A model generated the notes under the pieces. The model made no database searches, was not told where the DNA came from, and saw nothing but the letters and a program-made list of their open reading frames with translations. A program made the position numbers and the translations under genes. Shown piece after piece: positions 24,622 through 33,086 of a stretch of 33,227 nucleotides of DNA (its first letter is position 1; every line of letters starts with the position of its first letter). Source of the stretch: Saccharothrix deserti (GTDB lineage: Bacteria > Actinomycetota > Actinomycetes > Mycobacteriales > Pseudonocardiaceae). The stretch is from NCBI RefSeq assembly GCF_009769385.1, contig NZ_ML775965.1, forward strand, positions 1 to 33,227. The letters are read 5' to 3'.

Positions 24622-25228
24622 GGCTGTGGGGTGAGGATGGGGAACGCGGGGAGACAACTGGCGGGTGGCGGTGTGGTGGCCAGCGGGTGGGGTTCACCGG
24701 TGTAGGCGGCGGTGATGTCGTCGCTGCGGCGGTGGGCGTGGCCTGCGTAGCCGCGGGCGATGGCGGGGCCGTAGTGGCGTTCGACCCAGGTGAGTGTGGT
24801 GTGGCGTAGCCAGTGGGTGGAGACGTTGCGGGCGGTGACCCAGGGGAGTCGGTCGCCGAGGCGGTGGTTGATCGGGTTGCCGTTGTTGTAGCGCAGCAGG
24901 GGTTCGGGGTGGGTTTGCCGTTGCCGCGGTGTTGGCGGTGGGCCAGCAGTGAGGCGATCAGGGTCGGGCTGGCGGGTTGCCAGCGGACGGAGTCGTTCTT
25001 CTCGCGGAGCTGGATCAGGCAGGTGGTGGGTTCGATGTCCTCCTCGCGCAGGGCGAGTGCGCCGCCGCGTCGGCAGGCTGTCTCGAGGTGGAGGCGGAAC
25101 AGCAGGGTGTCGAGCACGGTGTCGCGTCCGCCGGCGGTGACCGCGTCGGCCAGCCCGGTGACTTCGGCTGCGCTGAGGCCTTGGCGGGTGGTGGGGCGGC
25201 GTCGGGGTTTGGCGAGCTTCGCGTCGGC
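24618..25228 (-). pseudogene. Tyrosine recombinase catalytic domain, frameshifted
   Basis: RRRPTTRQGLSAAEVTGLAD, then FRLHLETACRRGGALALREE with catalytic Arg, lie in one frame. After a shift near 24915 the other frame supplies LLRYNNGNPINHRLGDRLPW, STHWLRHTTLTWVERHYG (HxxR), RGYAGHAHRRSDD (third His) and ITAAYTGE with the candidate nucleophile Tyr, ending at 24618. All catalytic residues of an integrase are thus visible but split over two frames. The tail from Tyr to the end is shorter than usual. The N-terminal core-binding domain is not present; the frame continues upstream directly into DUF5677 sequence. Confidence 0.75.
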
Positions 25229-26217
25229 GATGAGGTGTCGCAGCGCCTTGGTTCCGAGCATCTCCAGTGGTGAGACGTCGTCTGTGCTGTACAGCAGCGT
25301 CTGCATGCACAGTTCGAGGGACGCCGGTGCCCAGGTCGCCGGCTCGGCCAGGTCGGACGGCATCGGCCCGGTCTGTCTGTGGAGGACGTCTCCGCGTTCG
25401 AAGACGTTGAGCTGGTCGCCTCTGGCGTCGGCGTGGATCTCGTGGCTGGCCCAGCTGTAGTGGCCGCGCAGGTGGGCGACCTTGACGAGCTTCTCCAGCT
25501 GGGCGAAGTTCGGGCGCCGTAGCCCGCCCACGCCGGAGGCCCAGCCGTAGGACTCCTTGTAGTCGGTGCCGAACCTGGTGAGGAGTTCCTGCCGGGCCTG
25601 CTCCAACTCGGTGATCTCCTCGTCGGCCAGTGGCTCGCCGCCCAGCTCCTCGCAGTGTCGCTGGTAGGTCCTGGCGTCCTTGGCGGTCAGCACCGCTTCG
25701 TGGAGGTCGAATCGCTCGGCCAGGTCCGCGTGCTCCGTCGTCTCGCCGAACTCCGTCAACACGAGCATGATCACGGCGATCTCGTGCAGGGTGCGGCAAC
25801 GGGCCAGGGCCGCCATCGGGTACCCGCCCGCGAGGTCGTGGTGGAACTTCGAGCGCCGTGCGGCAGGCGCGGGCGTAGAGGCCGGTCAGGACCTCGAAGT
25901 GGTAGTCCTGACGTTCCTCCGCCTCGGCCGCCAAGCGGTCGTCGAACCGCTCGCCCGCGTCGTGGACGCCGACGCAGATGGCCAGGTAGAGGTCGAGCGG
26001 TCGGCCCCAGTACATCTTGAGAGCCTGCCGGAAGGGCCTGTAGCTGCGATGGCGACGGCGCAGCACCCTCGGCGCCGTCCGCCGCATCGTCGACGCCACC
26101 GCGGGCGCCTGGTGGTCCGCTGCCTGCACCCAGGCGTTGACGGCGAGGTCGCGCGCCTCATTCTCGCCGAGGCCGGCCGCCGTGAGCTCGGCCGGCCTGG
26201 TGTGCCAGGCTGATAGT
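25229..26217 (-). pseudogene. DUF5677-type protein region, frameshifted and fused to the recombinase
   Basis: One frame gives NEARDLAVNAWVQAADHQAP and LDLYLAICVGVHDAGERFDD, then HFEVLTGLYARACRTAL. A shift near 25850 moves to KFHHDLAGGYPMAALARCRT, LHEIAVIMLVLTEFGETTEH and HYSWASHEIHADARGDQLNV, matching my memory of DUF5677 proteins (hydrophobic helices, conserved H/E residues, function unknown). The second frame runs without interruption into the recombinase domain. No good start exists: VTISLAHQAG at 26217 is out of frame with the rest. This is a decayed gene fused by deletion to a neighbour. Confidence 0.55.
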
Positions 26218-26258
26218 CACGCCATCCGCCCTTCGTCGTGCTGTTGTTGTGGTCGCGG

Positions 26259-28160
26259 TCAGTCGGTCGGCATGCTCCACCTCTGGTTCGGGCCCGCGAC
26301 GCAGTCCCATACCTGCAACTGGCGGCCGTTGGTCGCGTTGCCGGCTTCGAGGTCCAGGCAGCGCTTGGACCACGAGTTCTGGTACTGGTTCGTGCCGATG
26401 CGGATCCACCGCTGGTTGTCGCCGCCCCAGCACGGGTGCGTCTTGAGTTTCGCGCCGTTGCCGATGGTCTCCCCGGGCTGGTCGAGGCACTCGTCGCCGA
26501 TTCTGATCTTCCCGGCTGCGGTGAACGTCCAGCGCTGGTTGGCGCTGTTCCGGCAGTCCCAGATCTGCACGACGGCGGTGGCGTTGTCGCGGTCGACGCA
26601 CTTGTCGGTGTCGTTCTGCTCGATCATGCCGACGCCCTGGTCCGGTCCGCTGGGTGCGCTGGTCCATGCCTTGCCCAGCCGTCGGAACGTCAGTGATTCG
26701 ATGCGCACCGTGCCGTTGTTGGCGTAGGTCCGGATGCCGAGGCTGCGGCTGGAGGAGTCGAAGTCGACGTTGTCGGTGACGGAGATCCTGCCGTCGTTGC
26801 CGAAGGTCTCCAGTTGCCCGCGGTCGACGAGGATCCGCAGCTTCACCCGGTTGTCGACCGGTGGCATGGAGGCGTCGGCGAGGGTCTGCCGGACGCGGTC
26901 GTAGCCGATCGCCGCGTCACGTGTGCCGTCGGCGCGACGGTGCAGCTCGAAGCCGAAGTCCGTCGCTGTTGCTCCCGTCAGGTCGTAGGTCGCCTCGATC
27001 TCGTAGGTGTCGGCGGCGATGCCGTTGAACGGGTTGGTCGCGAGGTCGTCGGAGATCGTCAGGTTGCTCCAGGTCTGTGCCGCCTGGCGGATGGAGGAGA
27101 TCTCGCTGACGGGGTTGCGGGTCACCCGGATGCCCTCACCCGGGAACGTCCTGAGTCCGAGCTGCGCGGGGAACGACGCGTTGCCGGTCCAGGTGGCGCC
27201 CTTGTTGCCGGGCTGCCAGAACATCTGGACCACCCGGTTGGTGGGCATGTTGGTGAAGGTGAGGCCGGCGTAGGCGGTCCCGTCGAAGGCGGTGCGGCCC
27301 ACGTCGAGGCGTTGCGGTCGCGACCAGCCTGCATCCGGTACGAAGACGCCGGCGCTGTTCAGCGTGCCGATGACGTATTCACCGCTTGCGTCCTGGAGGA
27401 CCCACTTCGGGTTCGCGGTGTTGCCGTCGACCGGCAGTGGGTAGAGGTCGGGGCACTCGAACAGCCAGTCGGCGCGGAACTCGCCGCGGTAGGTCCAGTT
27501 GAGCAGGTTCGTCGAGCTGTAGAACTTGGCGACGTTACCGCCTTCGTTGCCCCAGAAGACCATGCTCCAGCGATTGCGGGCAGCGTCCCAGATCACTTTG
27601 GGGTCGCGGGACTCGTACGGGGTGGAGATCACCTTGGCACCGCCGTCGTACATCCGGAACGTCCGGGCGCCGTCGGTGCTGTAGGCGATGGACACGCCGT
27701 TGGTGTTGGTGAAGAGCAGGATCGGGGCGTCGGCGCCGGTCTTGAGTCCGGTGACGTTGTCGGTGTCGACCCAGCCGCCGCCGGAGAAGAGCGTGGCGTT
27801 GTGCATACTCGGCTCAAGGGCGATCGGCTTTTGGGTCCAGTGCACGAGGTCCGTGCTGGTCGCGTGGCCCCAGTGCATCGTGTCCCAGTACATGCCGTGC
27901 GGGTTGTGCTGGTAGAAGAGGTGGTAGACGCCGTTGTAGTACAGCGGCGCGTTCACGTCGTTCATCCAGCCGCCCTGTGAGCTGAAGTGGAACTGGCCGC
28001 GGATGGGCTCGTTGTAGTCGGTCGCGTCGTAGGGGTACTCCGGGTAGGGCGCCGCCTGCGCCGAGGGCGCGGCGATCGCTGCAATCGCGATCAGGATCGC
28101 CACTGCCGACAGGGCGGTGGTCCGACGCCGGAGCGATCGCGTGAAGGTGAATCTGCGCAT
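26259..28160 (-). CDS. Secreted GH32 beta-fructosidase (levanase/inulinase-type) with CBM13 domain
   Basis: This 633-residue exoenzyme has a signal peptide (residues 1 to about 36, RRR then a long hydrophobic run, cleavage near AQA-AP). The GH32 five-bladed propeller contains nucleophile Asp68 in WMNDVNAP, the transition-state stabiliser in RDPKV (185-189) and acid/base Glu235 in ECPDLY. WMNDVNAP differs from the commoner WMNDPNG, a variant seen in actinobacterial levanases. A beta-sandwich domain follows, and residues from about 510 form a ricin-type CBM13 with QIWDCRNSANQRW and QVWDCVAGPNQRW repeats for polysaccharide binding. It hydrolyses fructans outside the cell. ATG 28160 follows GTGAGG, 7 bases after the fructokinase remnant. 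Confidence 0.92.
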   Translation of the reverse strand: MRRFTFTRSLRRRTTALSAVAILIAIAAIAAPSAQAAPYPEYPYDATDYNEPIRGQFHFSSQGGWMNDVNAPLYYNGVYHLFYQHNPHGMYWDTMHWGHATSTDLVHWTQKPIALEPSMHNATLFSGGGWVDTDNVTGLKTGADAPILLFTNTNGVSIAYSTDGARTFRMYDGGAKVISTPYESRDPKVIWDAARNRWSMVFWGNEGGNVAKFYSSTNLLNWTYRGEFRADWLFECPDLYPLPVDGNTANPKWVLQDASGEYVIGTLNSAGVFVPDAGWSRPQRLDVGRTAFDGTAYAGLTFTNMPTNRVVQMFWQPGNKGATWTGNASFPAQLGLRTFPGEGIRVTRNPVSEISSIRQAAQTWSNLTISDDLATNPFNGIAADTYEIEATYDLTGATATDFGFELHRRADGTRDAAIGYDRVRQTLADASMPPVDNRVKLRILVDRGQLETFGNDGRISVTDNVDFDSSSRSLGIRTYANNGTVRIESLTFRRLGKAWTSAPSGPDQGVGMIEQNDTDKCVDRDNATAVVQIWDCRNSANQRWTFTAAGKIRIGDECLDQPGETIGNGAKLKTHPCWGGDNQRWIRIGTNQYQNSWSKRCLDLEAGNATNGRQLQVWDCVAGPNQRWSMPTD

Positions 28161-28167
28161 GCTGGCC

Positions 28168-28690
28168 TCACTTCACATCTACGGGAAGGGAGCTCGCTTC
28201 GGTTGGCCGGGAGTTGTCCGGGCAGGAGGGTGTGGCTTGTAGGAGGCCGGCCATGAAGGCGTCTCCGGTGCCGACGGTGTCGGTGATGTCGACGGGTAGG
28301 GCAGGGAGGTCGATGTGGCCGGTGGGTCCGGATGCGTACACGCCCTTTGCTCCGCGGGTGACGATGACGAGAGCGGGCCCCAGCTCGTGCCACTCGGACA
28401 CGACGTCGGCGAGGGAGCGGTCGGGGGCGATCCACCGCAGGTCGTCGGCGCTGACCTTGACGATGTCGGTCATGCCGAGCCATCGCCGCAGCCGGGCGCG
28501 CACGGTGGTGTGGTCGTCGATGAGCATCGGGCGGATGTTGGGGTCGAGGGTGATGACGCGGTGGGGGTGTTCGCGGGAGAGCGGGGTTTCGAACGTGGCG
28601 GCCATCGGCTCGATCGCGAGGGCGAAGGCGCCGCCCACGTGCAGTGCCGCGTCCGGTGGAAGAGCGGCCGGTACGGTGGACTTCGCGGGT
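28168..28690 (-). pseudogene. Fructokinase (PfkB family) truncated at both ends
   Basis: LPPDAALHVGGAFALAIEPM, VITLDPNIRPMLIDDHTTVR, GMTDIVKVSADDLRWIAP and VDITDTVGTGDAFMAGLL are the middle and active-site parts of a PfkB sugar kinase; the anion hole and catalytic Asp lie in DTVGTGD. About 110 N-terminal residues are replaced by the end of a GH32 protein in the same frame. After GDAFMAGLL only an unrelated tail remains before TGA. It would have phosphorylated fructose released by the GH32 enzymes. Confidence 0.8.
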
Positions 28691-29570
28691 GCGTCGGCGG
28701 GGGTGAACCGGTCGGTGAGCACGACGTGGTCGACCAGGATGTGCCCCCCAGCCGCCGGTGTGCTCGTCCACGACCTCCAAACGCGCCTTGCGGTCGGGCG
28801 GAGGTCACTCACGTCCCACGAGGCCCGCTCCAGCGCCTCGGAGTCGTTGCCGGTGGCGCTGCGCACGACTTGGCCGTCGACGACCAGCCGCACGACGGTG
28901 GGTGCTCCGGGGCCGACCGCGTGGTTGCCGCCGCCGAGGAGGAAGTTCAGGTACGGCGCGGAAATGGTGAACTCGGTGAGGTGAGCGTGCGGGTGGTGGC
29001 ATCGCCCCGCAGGAAGGTGTTGACCAGACCGCCGCCCTGCCAACTCGAGACCTGCTGCCGGTCGGGCAGCGTGCCGGTCGTCGGCGCGGTGCCGAACGCC
29101 TTGCCGGTGGCGGTCCAGGTCCCGTAGGTGCCGCCTGCGAAGTCGGCCAGGACCTGACGCGCCGCCGGCGGGTCGTCGGTCGAAGCTGCCGGGCCGTGGG
29201 GGTGCCGGGGTGTAGCTGCCGTCGTCGTCGGCGGTGAAGCGGGTGCCGTCGAAGTCGCCGACGAAGTACTGCGCCGCCGAGCCGCACGCGATGCCGCCGG
29301 GGTTGATGCTGACCACCAGCACCCACTCGGTCTTGCGGGGTCGCCGTCGACCTGCGGCGGTTGTCGGTGCTGTAGGCCAGCGACTGCGCCTGTCGGCCGT
29401 CCAGTTTGGAATGGGTCGTGTAGATCGCGACGATGGCCGGGGCCTCGGGCGTGTCGAAGCCGGAGGTGTTGCCGTGGCGCTGCCGGAGAACACCATCTCG
29501 GTGTCGTCGTGCGGGAGGGCGAGCGGGAGTTCCCGCCAGTGCACGAGGTCGTTCGCGACCATCCGGTCAT
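28691..29570 (-). pseudogene. Second GH32 levanase-type gene, multiply frameshifted
   Basis: ATG 29570 after GGAGGGGGC starts a frame that breaks at once. Pieces in several frames give VANDLVHWRELPLALPHDDT, EMVFSGSATA, PAIVAIYTTHSKLDGRQAQS, WVLVVSINPGGIACGSAAQY, FVGDFDGTRFTADDDGSY, then the C-terminal sandwich TISAPYLNFLLGGGNHAVG, VVRLVVDGQVVRSATGNDSE and GGHILVDHVVLTDRF. This is the order of a SacC-like levanase without a visible signal peptide. The nucleophile region and other blocks are deleted. The frame runs on into the fructokinase remnant. Confidence 0.75.
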
Positions 29571-29580
29571 GCCCCCTCCG

Positions 29581-29596
29581 ACGTCAACGTTGACGT
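29581..29596. promoter_or_regulatory. LacI-type operator, perfect 16-bp palindrome
   Basis: ACGTCAACGTTGACGT is a perfect palindrome with the central CG typical of LacI/GalR operators. It sits immediately upstream of the ribosome-binding site of the degenerate GH32 gene, where a bound repressor would block transcription of the fructan operon. Confidence 0.75.
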
Positions 29597-29714
29597 AAAG
29601 GCCGCCGGACACGATGAGGTGCCACTCTGGTTGCCTAGTACGCGAACAGCAATAGAGAACGCCGCACCGCACCTCCGGACCTGTGAGGGCCGTTCGAGGA
29701 AGTGGGGCGTTCGT

Positions 29715-29732
29715 TAAGTCATCGTTGACGTT
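29715..29732. promoter_or_regulatory. Second, imperfect LacI-type operator
   Basis: TAAGTCATCGTTGACGTT keeps the central CG and five of eight paired positions of the palindrome at 29581, including the TCA/TGA core. It lies about 70 bases before the lacI start, consistent with autoregulation or looping between the two sites. Confidence 0.5.
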
Positions 29733-29799
29733 AGCTTCGTGATCCAAGTCACGACAAGCCGCCGTTATGCAAGCGTTACCCGGGATGGAGCAGTGGACC

Positions 29800-30392
29800 A
29801 TGGACGCACGGGCACGGCGTGAGCCGACCATGAGGGACGTCGCCGCACTCGCCCAGGTCAGCACGAAGACGGTGTCACGGGTCATCAACGACCTGCCCGG
29901 CGCCGGCGCCGAGGTCGTGGAACGGGTGCGCGCCGCCGCGAGGACCCTCGGCTACCGCCCCAACCTGACCGCCGGCAGCCTGCGCCGTTCCGGCCGGCGC
30001 AGCGCCACCATCGGCGTGCTGTTCGAGGACCTGTCCAACCCGTTCGACGCCGCCCTCCTGCGCGCGGTCGAGGACCGGGCGCGGCAGACCGGCGTGCTGG
30101 TGCTGGCGGGCAGCAGCGAGGACGACCCGAGCCTCCAGTGCGGACTGCCCACCTCCCTGGCCACCCGCCGCGTCGACGGCATGGTCGTCATGGCCGTCGG
30201 CGGCCACCAGGACGCGCTCCAGCAGGAACGCGAGCGCGGCACACGCCCATGGTGCTGGTGGACCGCCCGCCGACGTTCGACGGCACCGACAGCGTCACCA
30301 CCACCAACCGCGACAGCTCACGGGAAGCCGTGCTCCACCTGGCCGGTCGCGGTCACCGGTGCATCGCCGTCCTCGGGTGTTCGGGGGTGTGA
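29800..30392 (+). pseudogene. LacI-family regulator of the fructan locus, frameshifted and truncated
   Basis: The HTH and hinge are intact: TMRDVAALAQVSTKTVSRVI and TAGSLRRSGRRSATIGVLFE. The periplasmic-binding-like domain continues to RERGT, where a one-base shift near 30242 occurs. The other frame resumes PMVLVDRPPTFDGTDSVTTT and EAVLHLAGRGHRCIAVLG before TGA at 30390-30392, about 195 of a normal 335 residues. ATG 29800 is preferred to ATG 29767 because GGAG lies 9 bases before it. It is divergent from the GH32-fructokinase-GH32 genes. Even read through, the effector domain is incomplete, so the GH32 gene is probably derepressed. Confidence 0.78.
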
Positions 30393-30444
30393 CAGGGCCA
30401 CGTTGGCCGACGGATCGCCATTGGACGCCTCCTGTGCGACGTAG

Positions 30445-31611
30445 TGCTGCAGGAGCACCGCTGCGAACCGGGTCTTCGTCCACCGCGCCGTCGCCGACAC
30501 GTTCGCCGGGCGCCTGGCCGAAAGCTTGGGCCCACTCGTCGTCGGACCGGGCACCCAGCCGGGTGCGGACGTCGGCACGCTGATCGACGAGTCGCTCCAC
30601 GCGGAGGAGGACCACGTGGGTCGGGGCACAGCCGCGTGCTCACGCCGGCGGCGCACCAGCCAGTGTCCGGGAGGTGATGCCGGTGGGCCCCGTGCTCGGG
30701 GTGCACGAGGTAGGCGGGCGGTGTTCTCCACGTGTGCCACGGCCAGGTCCAGCGGGTCGATCACGCTGGAGCGCGACATCGAATTCGAGCCCGGGCACAC
30801 CGATCGCCGTCGGGGCTTCTGGGTCCACGTCGACGGCGCGCTGGGCGCGGGGTTCATGCCGTTCCTGCGGATCGCGGCGGCCGAGGAGCACGGCAGCGAA
30901 CTGGCCATCCAGCTGCGCAGGGAGATCAAGGGCAAGATCCCCGAGTTCGACTTCGGCTTGGAGGTCCACGGCGTCGACGTGGTCAGCTCCCTGGTGATGA
31001 GCGGGCACAAGTGGCCCGGTGTGCCCTGGCCGTGCGGGGTGTTCATGACCAAGAACAAGTTCCGCGTCGAGCCATCGGTCAAACCGGCGTACACCGGTTC
31101 ACCCGACACCACGTTCGCCGGGTCGCGCAACGGCCTGTCACCCCTGGTGCTGTGGAACCAGCTGGCGTCCAAGTCCATCCGCGAGCACGCGGCCGCGGCG
31201 CTGCGCGCGCTGCGCGTCACCCGGTACCTGGAAAGCTCGCTGCGCGAACTGGAGGACCGGCTCGACCGGGAGGACAGGCTCCCCGAGGGCGGCCTGTACG
31301 TCGACCGCAGCGCGATGGCCCTGACCGTGCGCTTCCGCCGGCCCAACGAGGCGATCATCGAGAAGTGGTCCCTGTCCTGCCAACCGATGCGCATGAACTC
31401 CGGCGAACTGCGCCACTACGCACACGTTTTCGCCATGCCGTCGGTCACCGAGGAGAAGATCGACGTGTTCATCGAGGACCTCTTCGCGGAAGGCGCCTTC
31501 GACCGGCCCGAACCACAACCGCAGCCCGAACGACCGGTCGGCGCGCCGACCTTCGCCACCGACGTACAGCCCCTGGCCCTGGTGCCCGTCATCGGCCGGG
31601 GGTTCCAGTGA
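30445..31611 (+). pseudogene. Chimeric ORF: ALDH fragment fused to a truncated PLP-dependent decarboxylase
   Basis: The first about 48 codons (AANRVFVHRAVADTFAGRLA, VGPGTQPGADVGTLIDES) are an ALDH segment starting just after where the catalytic Cys should be. About 60 residues of low-information sequence follow. From RRRGFWVHVDGALGAGFMPF the frame is the C-terminal two thirds of a group II PLP decarboxylase, closest to bacterial histidine decarboxylase. It contains SSLVMSGHKWPGVPWPCGVF with the PLP Lys, PAYTGSPDTTFAGSRNGLSP, and a normal end MPSVTEEKIDVFIEDLF plus a Pro-rich tail. The N-terminal substrate/PLP-binding part is absent. The frame is open to TGA 31611, with only TTG/GTG-type starts available. 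Confidence 0.7.
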
Positions 31612-31639
31612 TCGGACCACGAGAAAGCTGATCCGGGTG

Positions 31640-31805
31640 CACAGGTATGTCGCTGGTTGGCGAGGACGGGAGCCCGGCGGTGAGTTCGGTGAAGGCGTCC
31701 AGGAGGGCGCGGTCGAGGGCTTGCCGTCGAGTCGTCGCTGATCTCGGCCGCGTAGCGGTCGGCGACGAGGTCGTAACCGCGACGCGTGTCGGTCAGCTCT
31801 GCCAC
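31640..31805 (-). pseudogene. N-terminal fragment of a class I SAM methyltransferase
   Basis: GTG 31805 begins VAELTDTRRGYDLVADRYAA and EIS, then the frame shifts; another frame gives KPLDRALLDAFTELTAG. These are the first helices of a small-molecule SAM methyltransferase. The glycine-rich SAM motif that should follow is missing. Confidence 0.6.
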
Positions 31806-32246
31806 GTCATCCCTTGTGGGCCGTAGCAACACCTCTGAGCCGATCGGAGTGAACCCGGCGGCGAGGAAGGCGCGTAGAGATCGCGCGTTTCCCGGGGAGA
31901 CCGCGGCGAAGACGGGTTCGCCGTCGGGCACCAGTGAGCGCGCGTCGGTGATGAGCGAGCGTCCGTGTCCGTGACTGCCGTTCCGCGGGCGGTGCAGTTC
32001 GACGCTCATTTCGGCCCGGCCGGCGAGACCGTCGGTCAGCGTGACGAGCCCGCGTTCGTCGCCGAAAACGCGGACGTTCCTGCGAATCCGCCGGGCATGT
32101 CGGACGCGGGGATGGTCGTCTGCGTCGGTGCGTGGTTCGAGACGCGGGGTGCCGCCGGTGCCTCGGCTGGTCAGGGTCGCGTCGATGACGTCGATCGCGC
32201 CGGTGGGGCCGGCGAGGTAGCGCAGGAAGTCGGGGGCGTCGAGGAA
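31806..32246 (-). pseudogene. GNAT acetyltransferase lacking a start codon, in frame with the methyltransferase fragment
   Basis: The frame opens right after the hydrolase stop with FLDAPDFLRYLAGPTGAIDV, continues NVRVFGDERGLVTLTDGLAG and MSVELHRP, and ends ARSLVPDGEPVFAAVSPGNA, RSLRAFLAAGFTPIGSEVLL. This is a GNAT fold with the C-terminal acetyl-CoA-side motif. RNGSHGHGRSLI matches the RGxGxGxxL pyrophosphate loop. No ATG or GTG precedes FLDAPDF, and the frame runs without a stop into the methyltransferase start. It is near complete but probably untranslated. Confidence 0.6.
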
Positions 32247-32906
32247 CTAGCCGAGCAGCGGGTGCGTCCCCGTCAGCGCCGGCCGGAGGGTGTCGAGGAA
32301 CCGCAGCAGGGCCGTGTTGAACCGTGCCGGCTGTTCCAGGTTGGGTAGGTGCGCGGCGTCGTCGATGGCGGCGAGGGTGGCGCCGGCGATCAGGTCGTGC
32401 ATCAGCTTCGCCTGATCGACGGGGGTGTAGGGGTCCTCGGCGCCGACCACGATCAGGGTGGGCACCCGTACCGCCGCAAGCGTCTGGCGATCGTCGGGCC
32501 GCTCGGCCCGGCCACGCAACGCCGCGGCGGCGCCCTGCGGAGCTGTCGTGCGCATCATGCCGAGGACGTGCGCCGCGACATCGGGTTGGCCGGTGACGTG
32601 GTGCGGCGCGATCATCTTATCGATCACTTCGGCCGCGTACCCGGCCATGCCCTCGGCGATCAGCCTGTCCGCGAGGGAGTTGCGGAAGGCCTTGCCCTCG
32701 TCGGTTTCCGCGATCGGCGTGGTATCGGCGAGGACCAGGGCCGACACCAGTTCCGGGTACCGGCACTGGAACTCCATCGCGGTCTGGCCGCCCATCGACA
32801 GTCCCGCGATCACGGCCTGCCACAGCCCGAGGTGGTCGAGCACGGCGGCCGTGTCCCGCGCGAAGTCCGACAGCAGAGTTTGTGGGGTGCCAAAAGTCGG
32901 CCACAT
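32247..32906 (-). CDS. Alpha/beta hydrolase, N-terminally truncated
   Basis: The 219-residue product has the nucleophile elbow GLSMGGQTAMEF (Ser in GLSMGG), TLIVVGAEDPYTPVDQAKLM with the catalytic Asp, and IDDAAHLPNLEQPARFN with the catalytic His. It resembles 3-oxoadipate enol-lactonase-like hydrolases of about 260-270 residues. The first 45-50 residues, including the first strands and the HG oxyanion motif, are missing. ATG 32906 lies at the break, where unrelated sequence begins. It is probably inactive despite a full catalytic triad. The transposase tail 16 bases upstream suggests an insertion-linked deletion. Confidence 0.7.
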   Translation of the reverse strand: MWPTFGTPQTLLSDFARDTAAVLDHLGLWQAVIAGLSMGGQTAMEFQCRYPELVSALVLADTTPIAETDEGKAFRNSLADRLIAEGMAGYAAEVIDKMIAPHHVTGQPDVAAHVLGMMRTTAPQGAAAALRGRAERPDDRQTLAAVRVPTLIVVGAEDPYTPVDQAKLMHDLIAGATLAAIDDAAHLPNLEQPARFNTALLRFLDTLRPALTGTHPLLG

Positions 32907-32921
32907 GGCCTGACCTGCGCG

Positions 32922-33080
32922 TTAGGCTGCCGCGGGTTCGTATTCGTTGATCAGGCCGCCGAGGACTGGTCGGCGAGGTACCGACGTGCGGTTCCACTGC
33001 GGAACTGGGTGGTCCGGTCGTGGCGGTGTGAGTTGTCGGGCTTGGTGTGGGCGGCGGTGGTTGTAGTGAAGAGACGGCGC
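32922..33080 (-). mobile_element. 3' remnant of an IS3/IS481-type transposase
   Basis: The frame HYNHRRPHQARQLTPPRPDH ends VLGGLINEYEPAAA and TAA (32922-32924). YNxxRPHQ is the rve/integrase-core C-terminal signature of IS3- and IS481-type transposases, and LINEYE is a common end. Only about 50 residues remain. Confidence 0.65.
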
Positions 33081-33086
33081 TGTATC

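Noticed and set aside
26814..27980. 388-codon plus frame inside the GH32 gene
   Set aside because: Low-complexity Val/Gly/Ala/Asp sequence mirroring the GH32 gene, without domain features.
30640..30770. Minus-strand frame containing VIDPLDLAVAHVENTARL, resembling an epimerase segment
   Set aside because: The resemblance is short and not supported by flanking motifs in any frame.
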